The translations under genes were made by a program, and so were the position numbers. Shown here piece after piece: positions 1-4,795 of a stretch of 6,037 bases of DNA; position 1 is the first letter of the stretch; every line of letters starts with the position of its first letter. This DNA is from Gammaproteobacteria bacterium (lineage in GTDB: Bacteria; Pseudomonadota; Gammaproteobacteria; GCF-002020875). Below the pieces are notes generated by a model. The model was not told the origin of the DNA and did not search any database. It was given only the letters and a program-made list of their open reading frames with translations. The stretch is from assembly GCA_018671205.1 (NCBI GenBank), contig JABHIC010000333.1, forward strand, positions 1 through 6,037, written 5' to 3'.

Positions 1-19
1 TGATTTTTTCCTCAAGAAA

Positions 20-388
20 TCACATAAAAACAACACAGGAAATTGTCTTATTTTCCCCCGCTTTCTGTCCAACGATTGGGGGTAGGTTCACATTGCCATA
101 AGCCACTACACTGAGGTAAGAGTCTGTTCCAGAGATTCTTTCTGTCCAAAGCGTACCATCTGCAGAAGTCAGAATTGTTCCTGACTCGCCCACAACGACA
201 AATTGGCTATTCCCATAAGTGACCGCAGCCAGGGTAATCGAGTAAGGCTCTCCCCTGTCATACCATCTATCTATTTCCCCAGCAGAGGCATCTTGAACGT
301 TATAGAGGAAACTTGCTACCGCAATTACCAATGCAATCCACAAAAAACCTATTGCTTTCATTGAATAATCTGAAATCACCTTGTTCAT
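20..388 (-). CDS. Exported YGN-repeat (beta-propeller-like) protein, apparently truncated
   Basis: This 122-residue protein has an N-terminal hydrophobic segment (residues 11-28) followed by DASA|GE at 33-38, which fits a signal peptide and export from the cytoplasm. The mature part holds one complete repeat of about 39 residues, starting at L53 with the elements VTYGN, FVVVGESG, ILTSADG and WTERISG. A second copy starts at L92 (LSVVAYGN) and is lost after N99. The pattern resembles the BNR/Kelch-like repeats of secreted beta-propeller proteins, which normally carry many copies. The last 23 residues are unlike the repeat and end at a TGA stop, so the reading frame probably passes into unrelated DNA near position 92. 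A start at M10 (MKAIGFLW) would give a more typical signal peptide than M1, and neither start has a clear Shine-Dalgarno sequence. The gene is likely a remnant, with no specific function assignable. Confidence 0.55.
   Translation of the reverse strand: MNKVISDYSMKAIGFLWIALVIAVASFLYNVQDASAGEIDRWYDRGEPYSITLAAVTYGNSQFVVVGESGTILTSADGTLWTERISGTDSYLSVVAYGNVNLPPIVGQKAGENKTISCVVFM
78..99 (-). other. Repeat-protein breakpoint
   Basis: On the minus strand the exported-protein gene follows its repeat up to the codon for N99 (positions 92-94). Where the repeat predicts a GQFVVVG-like continuation it instead reads VNLPPIVGQ. The sequence just beyond contains a C5/G5 inverted pair (55-59 and 78-82). I read this as a deletion or insertion junction, but the DNA left of position 1 is needed to decide. 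Confidence 0.35.
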
Positions 389-427
389 AGTAAATGCTCA
401 AGAACTTAATTTCGCAGTACCTCTTAA

Positions 428-604
428 TTAAAAATAGGCCACAGTTATCCGTATGTCAATAATATTATAGAACCATTGGCTCATAAGATAGAGGGGGATT
501 GATAGCGACAGGATAGTGATTTTTCGCAGCAATAGCCCATGTGAATCACAGAATTCCCGTACGTGTTTGATGATGCCAAAGATAGGCGTGAGGCAGTCGT
601 ACAT
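428..604 (-). CDS. Possible 58-residue membrane peptide, or ORF fragment
   Basis: An ATG-to-TAA reading frame of 58 codons runs on the minus strand and ends 39 bp before the exported repeat protein on the same strand. It starts MYDCLTPIFG, has a charged middle (KHVREFCD) and a hydrophobic stretch at about residues 30-48, which could be one membrane segment. I do not recognise it. A purine-rich AAGGAG lies upstream, but about 14 bases before the ATG, which is too far for a good ribosome binding site. The adjoining sequence resembles an IS terminus, so this could be part of a decayed mobile element rather than a native small gene. The case for coding rests on length and residue composition only. 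Confidence 0.25.
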   Translation of the reverse strand: MYDCLTPIFGIIKHVREFCDSHGLLLRKITILSLSIPLYLMSQWFYNIIDIRITVAYF

Positions 605-622
605 GACTTGATCAGAGGCTCC
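605..622 (-). mobile_element. Possible terminal inverted repeat of an IS5-like element
   Basis: Read on the minus strand, this 18-base stretch begins GGAGCCTCTGATCAAGTC, which from memory looks like the ends of some IS5-group insertion sequences. It is bordered by TTAA at 623-626, compatible with the YTAR target preference known for that family. I found no matching second end and no recognisable transposase, so at most it is a solo end or remnant. Confidence 0.2.
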
Positions 623-625
623 TTA

Positions 626-639
626 ATTACGCTGGATAT
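626..639 (+). repeat. 14-bp direct repeat, copy 1
   Basis: ATTACGCTGGATAT occurs here and again, identical and in the same orientation, at 2669-2682. Including the three bases before it, the match is 16 of 17. The two copies bracket the DUF2130 gene. Confidence 0.6.
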
Positions 640-653
640 GTGTAGACTGTTCA

Positions 654-682
654 TTCGATTTGCCTACAATAATTAAATCGAA
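654..682. repeat. Perfect 8-bp inverted repeat
   Basis: The arms TTCGATTT (654-661) and AAATCGAA (675-682) are exact reverse complements with a 13-base spacer. This could be a regulator-binding site or a small hairpin. There is no T-run after either arm that would make it a terminator. Confidence 0.4.
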
Positions 683-731
683 CGATTCAAAAATCCAGTT
701 TTCACCTCCAGAGGATATCTTGGCCGATGCC

Positions 732-760
732 TTGATTGGATTTAATAACTATTAAATAAT
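732..760 (+). promoter_or_regulatory. Candidate promoter for the DUF2130 gene
   Basis: TTGATT (732-737), a 17-base spacer and AATAAT (755-760) form a passable sigma-70-type promoter in the most AT-rich part of the gap. It overlaps an inverted repeat (TAATAAC at 743-749, GTTATTA at 762-768) and an imperfect direct repeat (ATTGGATTTAAT at 735-746, ATTGGGATTTAAT at 768-780), a layout consistent with repressor binding. In such AT-rich DNA a chance match is likely. Use of this promoter would give a leader of more than 200 bases. Confidence 0.25.
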
Positions 761-809
761 TGTTATTATTGGGATTTAATGTAAATTATCTGATTTTACT
801 TTTGTTTCC

Positions 810-911
810 ATGATGGTCATCCAAGTTTCTCCAATCAAAAGAGTGGATCGTTACGCAGTGCGGCAAATGGATGTGCTGAGGATTCGAGTGGTGAGATTAG
901 CTCAATGGTAA
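810..911 (+). CDS. Possible 33-codon leader ORF, arginine-rich
   Basis: ATG ATG at 810 opens a frame of 33 codons that stops at TAA 909-911. The peptide begins MMVIQVSPIK and contains six arginines (positions 11, 14, 18, 24, 26 and 29). There is no visible Shine-Dalgarno sequence. Its stop lies 3 bases before a stable hairpin, followed by a second hairpin and then the DUF2130 ribosome binding site. That order resembles a translated leader, but a frame of this length can occur by chance. Confidence 0.15.
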   Translation: MMVIQVSPIKRVDRYAVRQMDVLRIRVVRLAQW

Positions 912-914
912 GAG

Positions 915-935
915 GGTACCCGTATCAGGGATACC
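915..935 (+). promoter_or_regulatory. Leader hairpin
   Basis: GGTA (915-918) pairs with TACC (932-935) and CCC (919-921) with GGG (928-930), leaving a bulged A931 and a six-base loop. An alternative pairing is GTATC (922-926) with GATAC (930-934). The two are mutually exclusive, so the RNA could switch between them. There is no U-run after it, so it is not an intrinsic terminator. Confidence 0.35.
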
Positions 936-936
936 G

Positions 937-958
937 CGATATGCACTAACGTATATCG
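937..958 (+). promoter_or_regulatory. Inverted repeat just before the DUF2130 ribosome binding site
   Basis: CGATAT (937-942) and ATATCG (953-958) are exact inverted arms with a 10-base loop, ending 12 bases before AGGAG. It could be an RNA hairpin in the leader or a DNA operator. Confidence 0.3.
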
Positions 959-970
959 TATTTTAAGAAG

Positions 971-975
971 AGGAG
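971..975 (+). promoter_or_regulatory. Ribosome binding site deciding the DUF2130 start
   Basis: AGGAG lies 8 bases before ATG 984 and only 5 bases before the in-frame TTG at 981. The spacing and the stronger codon both favour ATG 984 as the start. Confidence 0.75.
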
Positions 976-983
976 AAGTATTG

Positions 984-2393
984 ATGTATGAAATCATCTG
1001 CCCGCACTGCAGGAAAGCATTCAAAATTGATAAAGCTGGGTATGCGGACATTCTTAAGCAGGTACGTGACAGCGAATTTGAACAACAGCTACATGAACGG
1101 CTTGAGTTAGCCGAGCAGGATAAACGAAACGCCGTCGAGCTTGCCAAGAACGAAGTGGGTAGCGAAATGCAGAAGGTTACCGTAGCCAAAGAGACCGAAA
1201 TTCAGGAGTTAAAAGCCAAACTGGATACTGGTGAGCTGACACAGAAACTTGCTGTGACTGAAGCTTTAAGTACCGTAGAAAAAGAGCGTAATGAGCTCGC
1301 TAATGCACTGAAACAGGCAGAGCGTGATAGGCAGGCCGCCTCTGAGTTGGCCGATACCCGACGCTCAAAGGAGCTGCAGGAGGCGGCTGCAAAGAAGGAC
1401 AGAGAGATACTGGGTTTAAGGGCCAGGCTTGATGCCCGTGAGGTTGAACAGAGACTCGCAATCACCGATGCGGTCAGTGTGGTTGAGAAAGAGCGGGATA
1501 CGATAAAGAGTAACCTTGAGCGTGCAGCTCTTGAAAAACAACTCGCTGAGAAGTCGCTGAAGGACAAGTATGAGACGCAGATCCAGGACCGTGATGATGC
1601 GATCGAGCGTCTCCGTGATATGAAGACCCGCCTGTCGACAAAGATGGTCGGTGAAACGTTGGAGCAGCACTGCGAGACCGAGTTTAACCGGATTAGAGCA
1701 ACGGCATTTCCGAGGGCATATTTCGAGAAGGATAACGATGCCCGTACTGGCAGCAAGGGCGACTACATCTTTCGTGACTCAGATGAGGCGGGTACCGAAA
1801 TCGTCTCGATTATGTTTGAAATGAAGAACGAGAATGATAGCACCGCAACGAAGAAAAAGAATGAGGAGTTCCTGAAGGAGCTAGACAAGGATCGCGCCGA
1901 GAAGGGGTGCGAGTATGCGGTGCTGGTTTCTATGCTAGAGCCAGAGAGTGAGCTCTACAACACCGGTATTGTTGATATGTTTCACCGCTACCCGAAGATG
2001 TACGTTGTTCGGCCACAGTTCTTTCTTCCAATCATTACACTATTGCGGAATGCCGCGATGAACTCACTGGAGTACAAGACCGAGCTTGCTCTTGTTAAGG
2101 CGCAGAACGTCGACATAACAAGCTTTGAGAGTGACCTAGAAAAATTCAAGAGTGCATTTGGGAAGAACTATGACCTTGCTTCACGGAAATTTCAAACTGC
2201 AATCGATGAGATCGACAAGTCCATCACTCACCTGCAGAAGACCAAGGATGCCCTGCTGGGTACCGACCGGAACCTTCGTCTTGCAAATAACAAGGCGCAG
2301 GATGTAACGATCAAGAAACTGACCCGGCACAACCTCACGATGGCATCAAAATTCGGGGATCTTAGGGATAAAGAACCTTCCGGTGATGAGTAG
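984..2393 (+). CDS. DUF2130 domain protein: coiled coil plus PD-(D/E)XK-like nuclease core
   Basis: The protein has 469 residues from ATG 984 (470 from TTG 981). Residues 6-9 are CPHC, half of a zinc-ribbon-like motif. Residues about 25-215 are a highly charged coiled coil. A C-terminal globular region at about 220-360 matches my knowledge of the DUF2130 family (PF09903), including KMVGETLEQHCETEF, GSKGDYIF, FEMKNEN and YAVLVSMLEPES. D260 followed by E279-x-K281 has the form of the D...ExK catalytic signature of PD-(D/E)XK nucleases, so DNA cleavage is a reasonable prediction but not shown. A second helical tail covers 360-469. The overall plan recalls RmuC: coiled coil then nuclease-like fold. 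Residues 76-109 recur at 145-178 with 17 of 34 identical, a duplication inside the coil. The gene stands alone with its own ribosome binding site, and no signal peptide or membrane segment is visible, so it should be cytoplasmic. Biological role unknown. Confidence 0.88.
   Translation: MYEIICPHCRKAFKIDKAGYADILKQVRDSEFEQQLHERLELAEQDKRNAVELAKNEVGSEMQKVTVAKETEIQELKAKLDTGELTQKLAVTEALSTVEKERNELANALKQAERDRQAASELADTRRSKELQEAAAKKDREILGLRARLDAREVEQRLAITDAVSVVEKERDTIKSNLERAALEKQLAEKSLKDKYETQIQDRDDAIERLRDMKTRLSTKMVGETLEQHCETEFNRIRATAFPRAYFEKDNDARTGSKGDYIFRDSDEAGTEIVSIMFEMKNENDSTATKKKNEEFLKELDKDRAEKGCEYAVLVSMLEPESELYNTGIVDMFHRYPKMYVVRPQFFLPIITLLRNAAMNSLEYKTELALVKAQNVDITSFESDLEKFKSAFGKNYDLASRKFQTAIDEIDKSITHLQKTKDALLGTDRNLRLANNKAQDVTIKKLTRHNLTMASKFGDLRDKEPSGDE
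1209..1517 (+). repeat. Internal duplication in the DUF2130 coiled coil
   Basis: The segment LKAKLDTGELTQKLAVTEAL with its continuation (nt 1209-1310) is repeated 207 nt later (1416-1517) beginning LRARLDAREVEQRLAITDAV. The offset is 69 residues, with 17 of 34 residues identical and most others conservative (K/R, E/D, I/V). The DNA has diverged much more, so the duplication is old and under protein-level constraint. Confidence 0.65.
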
Positions 2394-2423
2394 GGAAACA
2401 GGCTTTGATCCACTAGATTAGAC

Positions 2424-2446
2424 TGGTGTCCAAAATCAAGGCACCA
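2424..2446 (+). terminator. Hairpin after the DUF2130 gene, weak terminator candidate
   Basis: TGGTG (2424-2428) plus CC (2430-2431) pair with GG (2440-2441) plus CACCA (2442-2446), with T2429 bulged and an eight-base loop. It begins 31 bases after the stop codon. No U-run follows, so termination would need another factor, or the hairpin only protects the 3' end. Confidence 0.3.
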
Positions 2447-2565
2447 AGGGTAGTAACAAATTCCGGCGGTTAACAATCTGTGCGTAAAAGAGTACGTTTG
2501 GGCTGTTTAGCTCGATCATATGCTATTGCTGATAATGCACTATGCAGAGAATAAACCTATCTTTA

Positions 2566-2582
2566 TCCGCAAATCATGCGGA
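2566..2582. repeat. Perfect 6-bp inverted repeat
   Basis: TCCGCA (2566-2571) and TGCGGA (2577-2582) pair exactly around a five-base loop. Neither strand has a T-run after the stem, so terminator function is doubtful. Confidence 0.35.
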
Positions 2583-2635
2583 GAAATATTGCGCTACCTC
2601 AGTGGAGTGTAGAGGCAATTACCACATTTGAAGGG

Positions 2636-2649
2636 GAGCAAGCTTGCTC
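2636..2649. repeat. Perfect 14-bp palindrome
   Basis: GAGCAAGCTTGCTC is its own reverse complement. It lies 19 bases before the second copy of the 14-bp direct repeat and could be a protein-binding site. Confidence 0.4.
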
Positions 2650-2668
2650 TATTTCTAGGTATAGGTTG

Positions 2669-2682
2669 ATTACGCTGGATAT
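2669..2682 (+). repeat. 14-bp direct repeat, copy 2
   Basis: Identical to 626-639. On the minus strand it overlaps the last four codons and the TAA stop of the small membrane ORF, so that ORF ends inside the repeat. Confidence 0.6.
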
Positions 2683-2891
2683 ATAGAATGCTGGGGTGGA
2701 TTGCACACAGTGCTCTCTGCAGAAAAGCACTCTCCGTAGCCACCGCCACATTCACTCTGCCCCGGGTTCATCGCAATACGGATGCGGAAGGCGATATAAC
2801 CCACCACAACCCCCAGTACACCGAGCAAGATAAGGTGCTCCCAGAAGACGATATCCGCACCAGTACCGATCACAGCTCCATTGACGATCAC
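2670..2891 (-). CDS. Possible small single-span membrane protein with cysteine-bearing tail
   Basis: This 73-residue frame starts at GTG 2891 on the minus strand. Residues about 20-35 (LILLGVLGVVVGYIAF) form one strong membrane helix followed by RIRIA, which suggests an N-out/C-in topology. The tail has C48, C55 and C63, with CGGGYGEC as its core. The layout (one helix, then a Gly/Cys-rich tail) loosely recalls FeoB-associated Cys-rich membrane proteins, but the cysteine spacing is not typical and I do not claim membership. Codons read as coding (ATC, GTC, GGT and CTG are frequent), which supports this strand over the opposite-strand frame. No Shine-Dalgarno sequence is visible before the GTG. 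The frame stays open for 15 more codons upstream to a TAG at 2937-2939, so it may be a 5'-truncated fragment. It is divergent from hipB. Confidence 0.4.
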   Translation of the reverse strand: MIVNGAVIGTGADIVFWEHLILLGVLGVVVGYIAFRIRIAMNPGQSECGGGYGECFSAESTVCNPPQHSIYPA

Positions 2892-2978
2892 ACTTTTTGC
2901 TATGCCTACTGTCTGAATTAATCCGTTAGAGAGCAGCTAGAGAAAGTTACTTGACGGCGGTCTATTTTCCAATAAAAT

Positions 2979-2994
2979 GACTCATTAATAAGTC
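2979..2994 (+). promoter_or_regulatory. hipBA operator-like repeat O1
   Basis: GACTCATTAATAAGTC is close to palindromic (only one of its eight base pairs fails to match) and matches the second copy at 3009-3024 at 14 of 16 positions. The copies are exactly 30 bp apart, about three helical turns, so two bound dimers would sit on the same DNA face. HipB-type repressors are known to bind palindromic sites upstream of their own operon, so this is the likely HipB site. Confidence 0.6.
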
Positions 2995-2996
2995 TT

Positions 2997-3002
2997 TATA
3001 AT
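2997..3002 (+). promoter_or_regulatory. hipBA promoter -10 element
   Basis: A perfect TATAAT lies between the two operator-like repeats. No good -35 element is found 16-18 bases upstream; a TTGACG at 2951-2956 is too far away to serve this -10. The transcript would start near 3009, inside the second repeat, giving a leader of about 20 bases without a Shine-Dalgarno sequence. Bound repressor would block RNA polymerase directly. Confidence 0.5.
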
Positions 3003-3008
3003 CTTTAT

Positions 3009-3024
3009 GAGTCATAAATAAGTC
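3009..3024 (+). promoter_or_regulatory. hipBA operator-like repeat O2
   Basis: GAGTCATAAATAAGTC is the second copy of the operator-like repeat and ends 3 bases before the hipB ATG. In addition, ATGACTCAT (2977-2985) and ATGAGTCAT (3007-3015) form a perfect 9-bp inverted pair across the promoter. Confidence 0.6.
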
Positions 3025-3027
3025 AAA

Positions 3028-3366
3028 ATGTCAAAGCCAGCCAGCCGCCCTTACTCTCAATATACCCGAGCTGCCTTGCAACTTTTGGGGCAGCTCATCC
3101 GTGAAGGAAGGGTGGCCAAATCACTGACTACAACAGATCTCGCAGCACGTGCGGGGATTTCACGTTCACTGCTACATCGTATTGAGTGCGGAGACCCTGG
3201 CTGTTCGGTCGGGGCGATGTTTGAAGTGGCAACGATATGCGGTGTCTCGCTGTTTGAGCCTGATGAGAGATCATTGGCAGCAACACTCGCACGTTACCAA
3301 GAAAAAATGACTTTATTGCCTAAGTCCATTAGGGCTGTAAAGAGAGAAGTGAAAGATGACTTCTAA
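3028..3366 (+). CDS. hipB: HipB-like antitoxin, XRE-family HTH repressor
   Basis: This 112-residue protein has a lambda-repressor/XRE helix-turn-helix at about residues 17-75. TTTDLAARAGISRSLLHRIE (34-53) is the core, with the recognition helix starting at S45. VGAMFEVATICGV (61-73) is the typical following helix, ending in the LFEPDE stretch that is common in HipA partners. A basic tail (KSIRAVKREVKDDF) may contact HipA. It should bind HipA to neutralise it and repress the operon from the two repeats directly upstream. The ATG at 3028 has no Shine-Dalgarno sequence and follows the second operator by only 3 bases, so translation probably begins on a very short leader. Its end overlaps hipA by 11 bases, the classic coupled antitoxin-toxin order. 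Assignment rests on the HTH together with the adjacent, unmistakable hipA. Confidence 0.85.
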   Translation: MSKPASRPYSQYTRAALQLLGQLIREGRVAKSLTTTDLAARAGISRSLLHRIECGDPGCSVGAMFEVATICGVSLFEPDERSLAATLARYQEKMTLLPKSIRAVKREVKDDF

Positions 3367-4636
3367 TACCACTTACAGTGAGGCCTATGTTTGGATCTGG
3401 TTGCCTGATACTGAAACCCCCATTGTAGCTGGGTTACTGTCTCAATCCGAAAATCAACTGGTATTCAACTACGGGCGCAGTTACCTGGAAAATCCCCATG
3501 CAATTCCAATCTATGCGCCTGAGCTACCGCTACAATCTGGAACCATTTCTCTAGTGTCAGGGCTGAGCATGCCAAGCTGTATCCGAGATGCATCCCCCGA
3601 TGCATGGGGGCGTCGAGTTTTGATTAATCGTAAATTCGGCGAAAAGAGCATAGATAGTGCAAGCATTGAACTGGATGAGCTGACCTATCTGATGGAGTCC
3701 GGATCAGACAGAATTGGTGCACTGGATTTTCAAGCATCTCCAACTCACTATATATCTCGTGAAAGGGAAAATGTCTCACTAGAAACATTATTGATGGCTG
3801 CTGAAAAGGTTGAGCAGGGTCTTCCTCTCCCGCCTGAACTGAGCCAGCCCCTAATCCATGGAACATCATTGGGTGGAGCTCGCCCCAAAGTATTGATCGA
3901 TGATGGTGAGTCTCAATTTATTGCAAAATTCTCCACAAGCAGTGATCTCTACAGTGTGGTTAAGGGTGAGTATATCGCCATGAGGCTTGCTGCCAAGATA
4001 GGGCTTGATGTAGCACCTGTACATCTCACCTCTGCGCTGGGCAAGGACGTGTTGCTGATCAAACGTTTTGATCGTGTCCGGCATGGCACGTGTTGGCAAC
4101 GGCGTGCCATGGTTTCTGCGCTCACAATATTGGAGCTGGATGAGATGATGGCAGCCTATGCCAGTTATGAAAAATTGGGAGAAATCATCCGTCACCGTTT
4201 CAAAGAACCTAAAGCGACACTGCGTGAGCTATTCAGCCGCATTGTTTTTAACATTCTTTGTGGCAATACGGATGATCACGCACGCAACCATGCAGCATTT
4301 TGGGATGGCCACCACCTGACTCTGACACCCGCCTACGATATTTGCCCACAGCCGCGTTCTGGTGAAGAGGCATCACAGGCGATGTTGATCCACGATAGTG
4401 TTCGCAGTAGCCAAATTGGCTCCTGCATCACAGCGGCTCCCATTTTCCTGATCAAGCAAGAGGAGGCTATGAGGATTGTGAACCGGCAGGTTGCTATTAT
4501 CCAACAGGAGTGGGAAACCGTGTGCGATGAGGCAAACCTGACAGCAGTGGATCAGCGCCAACTTTGGAGGCGGCAATTCCTCAACCCGTTTGCCTTTTAT
4601 GGTGCGTCAGAAGAGGTTCTTGTCCCGAGCTACTGA
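3356..4636 (+). CDS. hipA: HipA-family serine/threonine kinase toxin
   Basis: The 426-residue protein is close to the 440 of E. coli HipA, with the N-terminal coupling domain (about 10-125) and the kinase domain (about 165-400) in one chain, so this is not the split HipBST type. The glycine-rich loop GTSLGGARPK (169-178) carries T170 and S171, candidates for the regulatory autophosphorylated residue known in the family. K191 in FIAKF fits the ATP-binding lysine. The catalytic loop GNTDDHARN (303-311) supplies D306 and N311, and AYDIC (326-330) supplies the metal-binding D328. All key residues are present, so an active kinase is expected. E. coli HipA phosphorylates glutamyl-tRNA synthetase and so halts translation; the target here is not shown. 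The ATG overlaps hipB by 11 bases behind a purine-rich AGAGAGAAG, which points to translational coupling. No strong terminator follows. Confidence 0.95.
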   Translation: MTSNTTYSEAYVWIWLPDTETPIVAGLLSQSENQLVFNYGRSYLENPHAIPIYAPELPLQSGTISLVSGLSMPSCIRDASPDAWGRRVLINRKFGEKSIDSASIELDELTYLMESGSDRIGALDFQASPTHYISRERENVSLETLLMAAEKVEQGLPLPPELSQPLIHGTSLGGARPKVLIDDGESQFIAKFSTSSDLYSVVKGEYIAMRLAAKIGLDVAPVHLTSALGKDVLLIKRFDRVRHGTCWQRRAMVSALTILELDEMMAAYASYEKLGEIIRHRFKEPKATLRELFSRIVFNILCGNTDDHARNHAAFWDGHHLTLTPAYDICPQPRSGEEASQAMLIHDSVRSSQIGSCITAAPIFLIKQEEAMRIVNRQVAIIQQEWETVCDEANLTAVDQRQLWRRQFLNPFAFYGASEEVLVPSY

Positions 4637-4795
4637 GTTACTGAGTATATTCTTACCGTCCCTGGCAGTTTTTTCAGTTCACAAATGAGGCTGATATAAG
4701 GGGGGGAGGGTCAAAATTTCTTCAGAAGGAATTTCAGAGAATAGCCGATGAGCACCCACCAAAAGTGAGGTGGTAGTGGTCAAAAAGTGGAAAAA
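4637..4795. other. Convergent gap between hipA and tRNA-Arg
   Basis: Only weak signals are present. ACTG...CAGT followed by six T (about 4639-4675) could be a poor terminator for hipA. CCACC (4756-4760) and GGTGG (4769-4773) form a 5-bp hairpin downstream of the tRNA on the minus strand, without a T-run after it. Confidence 0.35.

Larger units (their letters stand above)
389..983. other. Gene-poor region upstream of the DUF2130 gene
   Basis: No confidently coding ORF lies in these 595 bases. The region is AT-rich, especially at 735-800. It holds a possible 58-residue minus-strand ORF (428-604), an IS-end-like sequence (605-622), a 14-bp repeat shared with position 2669 (626-639), a perfect 8-bp inverted repeat (654-682), an AT-rich inverted repeat (743-768), a 33-codon plus-strand ORF (810-911), a tRNA D-arm-like stretch (891-914), and two hairpins (915-935, 937-958) just before the ribosome binding site of the next gene. 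Confidence 0.6.
2394..2669. other. Gene-free stretch after the DUF2130 gene
   Basis: No convincing ORF was seen on either strand. The stretch holds the hairpin at 2424-2446, a 6-bp inverted repeat at 2566-2582, and a 14-bp palindrome at 2636-2649, followed by the second copy of the 14-bp direct repeat. Confidence 0.6.

Noticed and set aside
881..890. GATTCGAGTG as a duplicated end of tRNA-Arg (attachment site)
   Set aside because: Only seven bases (GATTCGA) match the tRNA T-loop, which is common to many tRNAs, and the flanks do not match.
870..915. Permuted or complete tRNA gene upstream of the DUF2130 gene
   Set aside because: The T-loop-like TTCGAGT has no pairing stem and no acceptor stem can be formed.
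1202..1756. Long minus-strand ORF (184 codons) opposite the DUF2130 gene
   Set aside because: It is Ser/Arg/Ala-rich, the usual antisense shadow of a coiled-coil gene, and has no ribosome binding site.
2688..2921. Plus-strand 77-codon ORF opposite the small membrane ORF
   Set aside because: Composition is not protein-like and there is no ribosome binding site; the minus-strand frame has the better codon pattern.
2951..2956. TTGACG as the -35 of the hipBA promoter
   Set aside because: It is 40 bases from TATAAT, far beyond the usual 16-18, and no good -10 lies at the proper distance.
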